Below are positions 11,513 to 23,260 of a DNA stretch of 64,000 bases, piece after piece. Under the pieces are notes generated by a model that worked only from the letters and a program-made list of their open reading frames with translations, searched no databases and was not told the origin of the DNA. The DNA comes from Nereocystis luetkeana (lineage: Eukaryota; Sar; Phaeophyceae; Laminariales; Laminariaceae). A program made the translations under genes and the position numbers. The stretch's first letter is position 1. Each line of letters starts with the position of its first letter. Where the stretch lies: assembly GCA_031213475.1 (NCBI GenBank), contig JARUPZ010000012.1, positions 9,010,727 through 9,074,726 of the forward strand, read 5' to 3'.

Positions 11513-11818
11513 TTGTTCGATTACCTGTGGGGACTTGTCATATCTTGTGCATACATGGCGGCCCCGCGGCCCACAACAATTTTTCCGTGCGACGAGGAGC
11601 GAGCCAAGGTGCCAGCGCAAAATATTCCTCAGTGTTCGCTTGGCGTCCTCACGCCCGAACTTGAGCTGGTTTTAGCTGCAGATACGCACGTGCTCATACT
11701 CGTTCCGGAGGCACTTGGGGACCCTGTCCGCGAGGCGATGGCTCGTGACGACCTCCCCATGTTCATGGAGCCGACCCGGCGCCTCGTGAATGCACTGAAA
11801 ACTTCACGCCTCAAGTAA
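11513..11818 (+). CDS. Unidentified repeated ORF (exon-like)
   Basis: The frame contains PAQNIPQCSLGVLTPELELV, then LAADTHVLILVPEALGDPVR and DLPMFMEPTRRLVNALK, and closes at CTCAAGTAAGTG. GTAAGT there looks like a splice donor, so the protein may continue. A pyrimidine tract ending TTTTTTCAG at about 11450 is a candidate acceptor. The same protein segment is readable on the minus strand at about 45100-45345 (LPPEVTLGLAAVTHVLTLV...), where one frame change interrupts it. Conservation between two copies argues that it once coded for protein. I do not recognise the family; a mobile-element protein is likely because it is repeated. Confidence 0.5.
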   Translation: MFDYLWGLVISCAYMAAPRPTTIFPCDEERAKVPAQNIPQCSLGVLTPELELVLAADTHVLILVPEALGDPVREAMARDDLPMFMEPTRRLVNALKTSRLK

Positions 11819-11984
11819 GTGCGATACCTCGAGTCATTTTGGAACATGAAAACAATGCAGGTATTCTCGGCCCGAAAAACGTGAAAGGCATCGACGCGAT
11901 ACTATGCTGTTCAGAAAACGATGCACCGTACTGGTACGCCGTGCAGGCTACCTTGTTGTTATGATACTGCCTTGACTCCCCCCC

Positions 11985-12420
11985 GTTGCGGGTGGCATGG
12001 CGATGGCTTTCGTTGATGATTTAGTCCTGCCCCTTAGGGCCAGGCCTTCCTTTCATATTGTTTTGTTACGTACCCTGTCGGCTTCGTTGCCTATCCGTTC
12101 AGAGTTGTGGGAGTAGATTTTGAGCAGCCGCATCTTCGACTCATGTTCCAGTTCGTGGAGTCGGGGTTCCACGAGTTTCCCATAATTTTGCATACACGGC
12201 TCATCAGAGTGGGCTAGTGTTATGATACTGCCTTGACTGAGGCTGAAAGCCCGGTAATTACCTGGGTTCAAGTATATTTGTAGTACTTGGGAGGCGTATC
12301 TTAGATGGCAAACCAGGGGTTTTCCCAGCGAGGCACGAGCTTGGCTCTCAGTCTCCGTGTGCACGAAAGGGATACAGCTACCCTTCTTTTATCTCTAAGC
12401 AAACCACAAGCGTGAGTATC
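11985..12420 (+). repeat. Dispersed repeat D, copy 1
   Basis: This block aligns with 40375-40803 in the same orientation. Shared landmarks are GCCGCATCTTCGACTCATG, ATCAGAGTGGGCTAGTGT, TCTTAGATGGCAAACCAG and TTTTATCTCTAAGCAA. It begins about 170 bp downstream of the unidentified ORF, so it may be the 3' part of the same element, although the second D copy has no such ORF beside it. The string TTATGATACTGCCTTGACT occurs both at about 11957 and inside D at about 12219. Confidence 0.7.
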
Positions 12421-12529
12421 AACGGTGCCAACTTGATAAGCAAACCTGTCTGCAGGGATACAAAGTGTCCCGACTTTTGATCATAACAGAGTGTTCTCGA
12501 TGATCAGTCGACCGCTGTATCTGAACGGG

Positions 12530-14640
12530 TGCCCCCCCCCTCCCCTTGTCGCCGCTCTTCCTCAGCTCCGGGGCGCAGCGGGCTTCTCTGCGCCTCGTCC
12601 CTATACCGCCTGGCCGTGAAACAGTCTACCTCTTCGACTACGGCCCGGTACCACTTCCCGCTCTTCTTGGCCGCCCTCGGTCATAGCATCTGTCTCTACA
12701 CCTAACAGCAAAGGGGAACCCGTGGATCTCTCGGTGGTTAGAAGAACCCTGAGGTCGTCTGCTCAACATCGGGTCCAGTTTTGTTCTGTTCGGTCTGGTC
12801 TTGAGTTCTCCCCATCCGTCATCGTCCCAAACATCAGCCGACGGGTCAACCACTCGTTGGTTGTCCGCTGTACGGCCCCGCAAAGAGAAGGCGTCCTTTG
12901 CGGATGGTCGTCTCAACGCTCTCGCATTGTGCCTTTTTCAGGGCCTCGGTGTCTGACATGAGATGGTCGGTGTGTTGTCGGCGCTCGAAAACATTATCCG
13001 TAAGAGAAGTTTGTGGTGTGCGGTTCGGAGCTTAGCGAAGTGCTCCTGGCCAAGAGTCTCCGTCACACACCCGTACAGCAGGGTCTCCATCACCGTGGTC
13101 TTTAGCATGCACACTTTTAGCGGGAACGGGATATCCTCCATATCATAAAGCTCCCGTTTGAACCGATTGTAGCATGCCCGTGGGAGTCGGATCCGTCGTG
13201 TGATCTCTAGCACTATATCAGCGCTTGCGACGACAAGCCTGCCAATGCGCAAAAAAACGCATGTTCTGTCTATAACTTTGTCCCGCTGCCTCGATGACGG
13301 GCGGTGAGGTGTGGGGTGCCTGGTTCTGTGTCCGCAGCAGCATGTTCTCCGTTTTCGTTTCGGATACGGTGAGGGCTGCTGCTTTGAAAACGGTCACAAT
13401 GACGGTGATCATCTTCGCAAGGCCTTCAATTGACTTAGACACAATGCATGCATCACCCGCGTATAGCACACCCCATACCGTCCTCTGTACGCCTGCTAGT
13501 GAGTCAACCTTCACCCTGTCCTCCTCGAGGTGAACCAAGTCCCTCAGAATATCGGGGCCTTCACTCAAGCGTATCATGGCGTGTATCACAGCAGCGAAGA
13601 AGAAATTGAACAGAAGCGGTGCCAACACACATCCATGCTTCAGCTCCTTAGTGATGTGAAATCCAACAGCTTCCAGCTCTCAGTCGACGGAGTCATACGC
13701 TGTCTGGAGGTCGATGAAGCACATGTACTATGGGATTTGCTTCGTAGCTCGTTCGGGTTCGTGTGGTCGGCGCACGACGAACTGTATGTCGACTGATGAT
13801 CGTGCTGGGCGAAACTGGCACTGCTCCTCGGGGAGCATCCCTTTGGCCCCGCAGTAGTCACTGAGGCGGGGCGCGATCATTTTAAGCAATATTTTACCTG
13901 AAAGAGCATCAAGAAAAATCGTTCGGTAGTTGTTGCAACCAAAGCGATCCTTGTTTTCATGAAGGACCTAATGGTCGCTTCTTTCATCTGCTGGGGGGCG
14001 TCACCCGTTCTCCACACAGTGGAAAGTAAGTTGTGAAAGCACCGTGTGAATTCGGGGTGGTCGAGTTTCAGTATCTGGACTGGAAGGGAGTCTGGTCCCA
14101 CCGCTTTCCTGTCAGTCATACCCCAGGTTACCGCCGTCATGCCATCCATGGGCGGTTCATCTCCGAACGACGGTGCCAACAGCTGACGAGAAAAATAGGG
14201 CGCTGATGACTGTGTCAAGCTTAGACAACATCGTGTTCATGAGGGTACGAACCGCCTCGCCAATCGTTCGAGAATGCGCACCTTTTCCCTTAGTAGCATG
14301 CCATCCTCGTCCCTGATAAACTGCTCGCTGCTCGCCTTCCGACAGTCCAACTCCACCGTGCCCTCAAGTGTTTGTAGAAACCCCGTTGGTCGTTGTCGGC
14401 GAGGAATCTCTTATTTTCAGCAAGATACTCTTCGAAGTAGGTATGCAACGCTGCGTCAATCGCCCTTGGCAGATTCGCGCACGCCGTCCTCAGGGTCTTC
14501 CACGCGGTTTGTTCTTCGTATTGCGCATGACTCGTCAGGCACCGTTAGATCGGAACTTCTCCCTGTCGAAATACCGAACTTTGTTTTGTATTCCTACGTG
14601 TCGTTTAGGTGCGAAACGATCGCTGAGGCGGACCATGGTG
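12530..14640 (-). mobile_element. LINE-B, diverged relative of LINE-A
   Basis: The minus strand reads through pre-RT sequence (KASSEQFIRDEDGMLLREKV, about 14350-14270) and the RT fingers (MTDRKAVGPDSLPVQILKL, 14218-13877). The palm is at 13628-13400 (LYAGDACIVSKSIEGLAKM), followed by the thumb and a degraded C-terminal domain to about 12560. It is clearly homologous to LINE-A but too different to be the same subfamily. Several frameshifts and the YADD-to-YAGD change make it inactive. The 3' UTR and tail typical of LINE-A are absent. Confidence 0.82.
13218..14218 (-). pseudogene. LINE-B reverse transcriptase relic
   Basis: Two long frames survive. The upstream one (13877-14218) contains FTRCFHNLLSTVWRTGDAPQ, a classic finger-region segment of non-LTR RT. 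The downstream one (13218-13628) contains LAPLLFNFFFAAVIHAMIRL and VWGVLYAGDACIVSK. Catalytic Asp-Asp is Gly-Asp here (13452-13465). The linking region around 13640-13870 reads only with frameshifts. Confidence 0.8.
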
Positions 14641-14727
14641 CATATGTAATTATGGGCTGAATTCGTCTGTGTACGAGACAAAGGAATTGCTGCCAACCAA
14701 CCAACCAATCGTTGCCAGGGTCTGATT

Positions 14728-14765
14728 GGTCTAGGGTTAAAGTACTAGGGTTAGGACTAGGGCTA
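14728..14765 (+). repeat. Short interstitial telomere-like repeat
   Basis: CTAGGGTTA, CTAGGGTTAGG and CTAGGGCTAA occur within 38 bases. They resemble a degenerate TTAGGG array, but no flanking inverted repeats like those of the telomere-repeat MITEs at 26450 and 37462 were found. Confidence 0.5.
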
Positions 14766-14989
14766 ACTATATTCGTATTGTACACAGCGACGACCCTCAG
14801 CCATAGTGAGTGTCGAAGAAGTGACAAGCTCCTCGACGGGGAAATTGACCCTTTTCGAGATGATGAAGTGGATGGCCGAGCAATCGTCCGATCGACGGAC
14901 CGATCAGGCTCAACCAACGCACACACGCTGATGATAAACTACGTACAAATATTCTGCTGCACGGGTTCCTAGCGGCGACAACAGCTGCT

Positions 14990-15870
14990 GTTGTATGTTG
15001 TGTACACTATTCTGCGCGCTGTTGTTTTCGCGTAGTCTCTCTCCATATCAATGTAACACACAGTTTCCATCAACCTTGTTACTGTATTTCCATACAAGAG
15101 CGGTGGCGAGTGACCGACGATGCGATCAACCGAGCGACGGCGAACGGCGACGGTGGTACAAGGCCGCTCAACTATCTGAGGAGCAACGAGGTCGAACGAC
15201 TGCGTGATCGAGCGAGCGAGCGAGCGAGCGTACGAGCGGGCGATCGGTCGAGCGAGCGAACGAACTGACGGGGAGCAACGACCGACGGCACGACCGAGCG
15301 ATGGCGAGCGACGACCGATGCCCAAGGCCGCCTAACTAAGTACAGAGCGACGAGGTTGAGCGTCGGCCGGTAACCGACGGAGCGACCTACCGAGCGACGG
15401 CAAGCGACGACCACGGCCCGAGGTCGCCCAACTAACTACGGAGCGAGAGATCGAGCATTGGAGCGGGCGGCGCCAATAAGCTACCTTACAATAGCACGAT
15501 CGACGATCTAGCGAGCGAACGAACGAGCCGATGAAGAGCGACGACCGACGACCGACGACCGACGAGCGACGCCGTGAGCAACCAAGCGATCGCCGCGTGC
15601 AACACGCACTGCGGCCGGCGGGGCTCTCAGGGCCAAAGAAGGAGAGAGGGATCAATCGAGGGGCCGACCGAGCGATCGAGCGAACGGACAAACAGCGACG
15701 GCCTACAATTGACGGCGCGACCGAACGAGCGATGACGAGCGACGACTGCGGCCCAAGGCCGCCCAACTAAGTACGGAGAGACGACATCGAAAAACGAGTG
15801 AACAAGCGAACGAACGGATCGATGAAAAGCGACTGACGACGACGGACGGCACGACCTACCGAGCGACGGC
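14990..15870. repeat. GCGA/CGAC-rich satellite-like region
   Basis: Short-period CGAG, GACGACCGACGA and GATCGAGC repeats are organised in longer units. A marker like AAGGCCGCCCAACTAAGTAC recurs near 15163, 15329, 15422 and 15755, each followed by GAGCGACGAG-like sequence. Long open frames on both strands here (Arg/Ser-rich on minus) are artefacts of the repeat. A segment around 15588-15630 recurs inverted near 17231-17271. Confidence 0.75.
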
Positions 15871-17820
15871 AGGTGACAATGTACTCCTGCGACTGTGCGG
15901 TGCCCATTCTTAAAATGTACGAAAAAATAACGCACTGCTGCTGCTGTGAGATACCTTCACATCGTACGTCCAAAAAATTCTGGGGGCAAACACACCACTC
16001 AGTGGTTTATTACACAAAGAGCACCGCCGCTTGGTCAATCGCCGCGACCTTGTGGGCCATCTTCGTCTATCGCCCGCCACCGTCGCTCACTCGGTCGTTC
16101 GTGCTGCCGCTCTCTTGCCGCTGTTTTTGCTATTACGCAATATAACCATGCAACTCTCCCCCCCCGGAGGGTCGATAAATTTCCGTCCCCGGAAGGACAA
16201 AAACTCCATGTGGAAACCGCGATGTACAGGCAGCATTACATCAGTACATATTATATGTTACCTAAGGAAGTACTCGTCGTGCCGTAGTCTGAGTCTCTTG
16301 CACTACTACGGCTGCTGCTGTACGTATCCTAATACGAACTATTAATAGTGGTAGTATCGAACAAACGTGCAAACACACTGCCGATGTGCGTAATAGAACC
16401 ATTAAATACCACGGGGGGAAAAAACGAAACCCGGGCGATTACTTACCGTCCCCGAAAAAACAACGACTGCGCATTACATATCCTATACTACCACGTATAT
16501 TACTGTACCACTGCTGCTGCATGATACGTACAAGTAGCAGCATCAAACATAAATACAAACACACTGCTGCTGTACGATACGTGTTGCACTATTTACGTAC
16601 GTCCAAAAAAATACCGCGGGAACATACCCACCTCTCACTGACTGCTGCTGCTGCTGTGGTTGTGCGCGCTGTACGTGAAACAAAGATGGGGACACAAAAC
16701 AGAATCCCCGGGGTGAATTGATATTTTTCAAGCTCAGGTTTAAAAGGACTGACCCCATCTGAATGGAAACCGCGATAAGCAACAACGCACAGATTGCACA
16801 CCCACTCACCCACCCACCCACCAACTCATCCCCCACCCCACCCCCACCCACACTCACGAGTGTATACGCATGTACCTGGTATGTTTATGCTTTTAGTTTT
16901 GCTCGATCGCTCGATCGCTCGATCGCTCGATCGCTCGCTCCCGCCCTCGCGGAAGCAGTACAGCAGTAGTGCAAGTGCGAACGTTCGGAATCAAAACAAT
17001 ACCTGGTACCAGGTATCCAGGCATATACCTGAACCCACAACAAAATTAGAACTATTCGCTAGCCCCTCTCTTCAACAGAATGCCAATTTACAAACTCCTT
17101 TTGCTTGCTACTTTTGTTTTTAATGTTCTTTTCATGGTCAGATTTCTGCTCCTGGCACCCACTAGTCCATCACGTATATCTCCACTATACTCCCCCCCGA
17201 CTTCGCCCCGCCTCTCTGCCTCACAGACGCTGAGCCCCGTCGGCCGCCGTGCGTGTTGCACGCGGTGCCCCATTGAGCTGGTGCACTGACTCGAGCATAC
17301 CTCTTTTCAACATGAGATCCTCGTTCATTTGTGTTTCACTGTGTTCGAACAAAAGAAGCTCCATTAAACCTTATTTTGCTAAAAAAGACCTTTCAGGTAC
17401 AGACAAATGTAGATGTGGTAGACAGCAAGCGACGGGCAGACCCCCACTCCATGCCCCCCTCGCATCTCGATGACCATCCACCGCTTAGGCACGAGATCGG
17501 GCGTGCCCGTCCTTCGGAACCCCCCTTTACCCGCCAGCAACCGCCGACACTGAAGTCCGCGTCTACCTCGCTCTCTTCATGACGGATCGTGGCCGAGATC
17601 TCTCCCAGACCGCCAACCATAGAGGATCCCTCTAGTTTCGAGTTCAACACGATTGCGCCGAATCCATCGCCACCAGCTCTCTCGCCCGCGCCGGTTAGTG
17701 CATGACCTCCCGCGGCGGGAGAGGGCCGGGTATCCCCTGTGTAAATCGCTGCCTCCATGTCCACGGCGAAATCCGGGGCTGAAACGCCTCAGATCGGCGT
17801 TTTCGTGAACCCATACCAGC
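15871..17820. other. Unassigned, microsatellite-bearing sequence
   Basis: Short CTG runs, a (CCCA)n stretch at about 16800-16858, and (GATCGCTC)n at about 16903-16940 are visible. A minus-strand open frame at 17393-17764 (MDMEAAIYTGDTRPSPAAGG...) has non-repetitive composition but no motif I recognise; confidence in it as a gene is low. Nothing else is supported. Confidence 0.5.
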
Positions 17821-18055
17821 CCGCGTCATACTACCTACGGTCCACGGCCTACGGCGTACAGCGTATGGCCTATGGCGTACGGCTTATTTTTTTGTTTTGC
17901 CCTACGACCTACGGTTTACGGCTACGGCGTGAGGCCTGCGCGTACGGCCTACGGCGTACGGCCTACTGCTTTCTTTAGTCCTACGGCCTACGCCTTTCCT
18001 TTGTTTTACGTTCTACATAGGTAGAGGCGCGGCGTACGGCATGCAGCCTACGGTT
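17820..18055. repeat. CCTACGG/CGTACGG minisatellite
   Basis: About 235 bp consist of degenerate 7-10-bp units (CCTACGG, CGTACGGC, TTACGG) interrupted by two short T-rich breaks ending TTTTGCCC or CTTTAGTCC. No reading frame is conserved. Confidence 0.8.
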
Positions 18056-18398
18056 TGGTCTACTCCTCACGAAAAATGGCATGCTCGTTAGTATCCCGCG
18101 GCGCCCACGGGGAGGTGGGTGGAACTGTGATGGATTCCCCTCGTCTATATGCCCCTGCCCCCCCTCCTCCGTTTCCTATTTTAGCTATTGTACGCGGCTG
18201 GCCTGCCCACCATGCTGACAGACAGCCTCGACAGCCAAAGTCCCCGCGCATCCCCCCCCCCCTTCTCTCGCCCCCCCCGACATCCCCTTCAGTCTCCCTG
18301 ATCGTGGCGCCATCGGGTGGGTGGGGGTGGGAGATTGCGATCGACGATCCACGTACTATATCTCAACTCTCCCACCTCCCGGCCCGTCGAGCCTTTCA

Positions 18399-18442
<44 letters not shown>

Positions 18443-18550
18443 GACTGCTGTACCGATGCTTCTATGTGTGCTTGCCCTGAATATGCGTGCAGTTGTGATC
18501 CTCCCGTGACTTCTCAGTACCAGCTATCAATTCACTGGAACCACACCCCC
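18050..18550. repeat. Internally deleted relic of the DIRS-like element's terminal repeats
   Basis: 18050-18240 aligns with 19145-19340 (GGTCTACTC.TCACGAAAA, GGAGGTGGGTGGAA, GTACGCGGCTG.CCTGCC). 18462-18545 aligns with 24937-25017 (TGTGTGCTTG.CCTGAATAT.CGTGCAG). The two ends of one element type are thus joined with the body missing, and a (CTG)n run (18398-18442) lies at the join. Confidence 0.65.
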
Positions 18551-19077
18551 CTACATATATTATATACCGTGGTACCTGGTATATATAGGTTGGGTTGGCA
18601 TCGGTTGGCGACGACGCTGTAAAATGCGCCTCTCATTGCGTGAGCTAGACAACCAGGGTACCATTTTGTTTTTTTTGGCGGTTACCACGGCTGGCGGTCG
18701 AGTTAGATCGTTTTCGTGAGGGGAGAACCTTCACTCCGGACAAAGCGGATGATCGTATCACGTAGTGTGTATATGGTGAGGCACCCACGAGACAGTTACA
18801 TAGTAAAACTCTGGAAGTGGCCACACCAGAAATTAATTCAATTCATTGATACTGTCATCCATATGCAAGAAAATCCGCCTCTAAAGCGGTTCTCAGTAGG
18901 ATGCAGCTCACCCTTCTTGCGACTCGCTCAACACCTCACGGGGCTTCGCGCTTGGTGCAAGCAATGTCTGCCTGGTCGGTGAAAACCCGACGAGCCCCGT
19001 CCCGGCATTGTAGGGATCCAAGGGTCTATTGTCAAACGACTACGACCATGCATGATATTGAGTACAACCCCCCCCCC
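18551..19077. other. Unassigned linker with a copia-like scrap and a 53-kb repeat relative
   Basis: 18870-18890 (CATCCATATGCAAGAAAATC) matches the reverse complement of the copia relic near 44010-44040. 18945-19070 (GACGAGCCCCGTCCCGGCATTGTAGGG...) is a single copy of the unit tandemly repeated at 53237-53852. The rest is unrecognised. Confidence 0.5.
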
Positions 19078-20931
19078 CCCTTTACCCCGAGTTTTTCGTG
19101 TTTCTTTCCGATTCGCAAAACCCCAGACTGTTGGATATTCTTCTACTTTGGTCTACTCTTCACGAAAACTGCGTTTTCGTTAGTATTCCGTGGCGCTCAC
19201 GGGGGAGGTGGGTGGAAGTATCACGGCTTCCCCTCATCCATTCCCCCCTGCCCCCTCCCCCGTCTCCTATTCCAGCCATTGTACGCGGCTGACCTGCCTA
19301 CCACTCTGACCGACAACCTCAGCAGCCAAAGTCCTACTCAGAAACGGCGTTCTCCGCCTACCCCGCCGCCCCACCTCGTCACTTTCCCCGGCTGCCTACT
19401 CGGCTCGCCCGCCCTACCCACCAGCACTCTCAGCACTGTGGAGAGACCCAGGTCCTCAACATTCGACCTCACGCACCCCATAAACGGCCGCGACGCCCAC
19501 CTTCCCTCCCTCCGATATCAACTTCGCCACTGCCCCCTTCCCGTGCGATCGCCATTTCTCCCCCACCCTCTCCAGTCTGCTCCTTAGACAGTACTCTGTC
19601 TGCCCTCTCGTCTAAACCTTCAACTCCCCGCCGTTCTTGTAGTCCACCAGCGGCGCGCTCTCTCCTCCAGGGATTATTGTCCGGTAGTACTCGAACAGCA
19701 CTAGTAACAAGTCCACCACATTCCCCCGTAGCCCCCCCCCCCTCTGCCCCCTTCGTCTTCACCATGACTGCCCCTTTCTTCCCTAGATCCCCTTTGCTTC
19801 CTTTGAAATTCACCTTCGCGGTGTCCGCCGCCTCCCGTCTTTCCGGACCCAGCTGTACGCTCCTCTCGAAAAAGACAATGTCCTCCCTCCTCAAGCAGTA
19901 AACCTGGTGCCCCGCCCCCCCCCTCCCTTGCACACAATTCCGATGCCTTCAGCAGCAGCTGGTATGACAAAGCCACGCCGATCCCCGCAGTCCTCCCCCC
20001 CACGCCCCACTCCCCCATGCTCTCTTCCATCACCTTGATCATCTCCGAAGTCAACGATCTCCCCACCCGCCTTTGGTTCCCGGCCTACACGTGCGCCGTC
20101 TTGATCCCTTTTTCCCTGCCTTGATCCTGAAACGTTGCAGCGGCAACGACAACCCCACCCACTGCTAGTGATGATCGTTTACCGCTACCAGCTTCCCCGC
20201 CACGGTCGACTCCTTGTTCTTCCTCTCCGCGCAGCAGTAGGCCATGAACTCCGTCAGCGCTTCTACTAGCTCCCACTCGTTCATCTCCCGTCCCAGTCAA
20301 TTCCCCTTCCCCGCATGACCCTTCAACCTTGCGCATAAGCCTTCCTAGTCGACCTCACAACTTATCCGAGTGCGTAGCATCGTGAAAAATCTCCGAACAC
20401 ATCTCCTTCCCCTCCAGTGCGAGCTACTGGGCCTGCCAAAGGACGATAGGGTGTTTTTGTGGTCAGCCTGGTTTGAATTTCATTTTCCTTCCACCCCGTT
20501 ATCCCATCCGCCAGAACATTCTCCACGCACGTGCTTTGCCTCGAAGCTCCACCCTTTGGAAGGTCCACCCTCCTATCCTCTCCAACATCCCCATAATCCA
20601 CCCGACCTTTCCTTCCTCTGCCCCCCTCCGCAATTAATTACCCGCTGCACCGCTGATGAACCGTCTCCCCTCATCAGCATCGACTCTCCTTCCTTCGTTG
20701 GTCTATCCCCCCTGATCACTATCATCACGTAAGCTGTCATCACCATCCCCATCAACTCCAGAACGTTGATAGACAACCGATTCCCGTCCTGGCCTTTCCT
20801 GTTCGAAATAGTCTTCTTCCTCTCCCCCTCCGACAGACAGTATCGCCAGTACACCCCGGTTTCCAAGCACATACCCCCAACAGCCTCGAACGACGCTTCC
20901 GAGGACCATGTTCTTCTGTGGGTCTGCTTCA

Positions 20932-21600
20932 CTAATATGAAGAACGGCACAGCACCATCTCCACCACCCCCACGTCTTCCATGAACTCCTCCGCCAATCT
21001 CAACACCCTCGTGGCTTCCGCCTTCTTCCTACTCCTCCTCAACGCCCCCCCCCCCCATCTTTTATCCTGCCCATTCACATTCAGCTTACTCAGCTGCAGA
21101 AGCCGCCGCACGAAATGCCTTCCTGGCCTGATCACGTGAGCCACGTGGTGCACTCTTCCGGCCAACACGAGAACCACCGGTGCCGTCGCCGTTCGCCTCC
21201 CCTCGGGCCACTCCTCTAGCAGTTCCTGCAATTCCCTGATATGTCTGGGTGGCAATGATGCCGGTATTTTCTCCGAGCCCAAGTTGAAACCCAGCACTTC
21301 CTGATGTGGTGCCCACTCCGCGACCTTCTTGTGCGACAGCAGGGGCTCCCCCCCCCCCCCCCCCCCGTCGCTCCCATGGCCTGAAAATGAATCGACACTA
21401 GAAATTGCGACAGCGCTCCCTGTCCGGTTCTCACTGTTTCTCCACCGACACCGCGTCGTCCATGAAGAAAGCCACCCACACGGTGTCCCCCCTCTACCGC
21501 TTTAACGGTGCAACTCTCTGGCAACGGTTCTACCTCTGCTCTCGTGTCAGCTGTGACCCGAGCATGCGTTGTGGCCGCCACTCCACCGGCCAGGATCGTC
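20932..21600 (-). pseudogene. Reverse transcriptase fragment of the DIRS-like element
   Basis: Reading minus, TVWVAFFMDDAVSVEK (about 21480-21430) gives an F-x-D-D catalytic motif with a stop soon after. A 16-17-base poly-G/C run at 21350-21366 shifts the frame. LGFNLGSEKIPASLPPRHIR follows, then the thumb/connection motif RPGRHFVRRL (about 21145-21115). The order and spacing fit RT motif C through the connection domain. Several stops and frame changes make this a relic. Confidence 0.7.
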
Positions 21601-22479
21601 GCTGATCCACGGGTCTTCTGCCGATGCGCTTGTTGAATGGCGCTGGCCAATACCCCCCACCACCCGGTGCTCCCCCTCACCCGTTATGCAGCCGTAGGTC
21701 GACGAGCGGGTAATCCCCCAGGCCGTCCTCGACGTTCACGGCCCCTGGCGCGTCCATCCCCACGTGACGAAATTAACTGGTCACTTCCTGTTTCTGTATC
21801 AGGATACTCCTTCCCCTCCCGATTTTGTCAAGATCTTCTGCACGATCTGGAGCATCAAGTCCGCCAAGCGTCACTCCGGGATCTGATCTCAGTACGCCGC
21901 CTCGTTCACTGGCCGCCCGCGTCCTCGTCCCCCTATTTTGGCTCGCCGCTTCAAGTCGCATCGTGAATGATCCTCCTGTTCCCTTTCTCGTCTACCATTC
22001 CCACAGGGTTCCCCCGCAGACCTCGCACCATCCTCGCCAATCTCGCTTGAACCACGAATGCTTTCATCAACTTGACGCCGCCCACTGCCTTCTCCCACAC
22101 CTCGTTTGCGTGCCTGTCGTCGCTGCTATGGTTCCCGTTCGCCAGCTCGCGCTAGAGATTACCCCCTGGACCTACATCCACCGGCACGCCCACCCTCGCA
22201 ATCTGCTCTAGCCGTTTGAATTGGTCGATGTTGTGCTGTTCTCCGAAAAACCTCGTCAGCCACTTCGCGTCAATATGGGGAGCCAGTAGCTCTCCCTCCA
22301 ACCCTCTCACCACTTTCGCCAAATCATTTCCTTCCCGTTGTAACACCTCCCCCCCTGCCTCCGCCACCACCCGTGCCAGCCAATCCCACTCTCCTGTCTC
22401 ACCCCCTATCATCCTCAAACGCCCTAACGCCCCCTTCCACTGTTGTGACTCTTCCCACTCTACTGTCCGTGCCTGTTGC

Positions 22480-23260
22480 GCCCCGGGTCAGTTCATGGAC
22501 TCACCGTGCATCTCCCCCTTCGCTCCGTGCACGCCCCCACCGCGCCTGTCTTCTCTTGTTCCGCGTGCGGCTCCGTCGCGCCCCCCCCCCCTCGATCTGA
22601 GCACGGCCCCGCCGCGAACTCCCCCACTCGTTCCTTGTGCGCCCCCCCGCGCTTCTCCCCTCTCGTCCATGCACGGCCTCGCCGCGCATCTCCCCCCTCA
22701 TTCCGTTCCGTGCACGGTCCCGCCACGCCCCTCCTCTCTTGTTCCGTGTGCGGCCCCGCCGTGCGCCTCTCCGTTCGATCTGCCCACGGCCCCGCCGCGA
22801 ACTTCCCCCCTCTAGTTCCTTTTGCACACCCCCCGCGCGTCTCTCCCCTCGATCCCTGCACGCCCCCGCCACGCATCTCCCTCAGTTTTTCCGTGCACGG
22901 CCCCGTGGCGCCCCTCCCCTCCTGTCTTGTGTGTGGCCCCGCCGTACCCCGCCCCCATCCACCTGACGCACGGCCCCGCCGCGCACTCCTCGGCCCGCTA
23001 CTTGTTCGGGTCCGTCACGTATCCCCTTTCTCTTTTTGTGCGCGGGCCCGACGTGAATCTGTCCCTCCTTTACGTGCGTGGCCCCGTCGCTCACGGCCCG
23101 TCCCGTTCTATGTATAGCCCGGTTGCCCCCCACTTCCCCATTGCTCCCGCATCTGCCCCCCCTATCGAGCATACACACTCTTTTTCCCTGCGCGGCCCCG
23201 TTACCCCACGCTACGCCCCCCTCTCCTTTCATCACACCTTCGCTGCGCCCCTCTTCTCCC
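22480..23260. repeat. GC-rich minisatellite with a ~180-bp higher-order period
   Basis: The basic unit is about 30-45 bp around GTGCACGGCCCCGCCGCGC. A higher-order repeat is visible: CGTGCGGCTCCGTCGCGCCC...GATCTG at about 22562, CGTGTGCGGCCCCGCCGTGC...GATCTG at about 22744 and GTGTGTGGCCCCGCCGTACC at about 22925, spacing roughly 180 bp. Open frames across it in several phases are a by-product of the skewed composition. Confidence 0.75.

Noticed and set aside
15172-15935. Arg/Ser-rich minus-strand ORFs in the GCGA region
   Set aside because: Repeat-driven absence of stops; composition equals the satellite and nothing resembles a domain.
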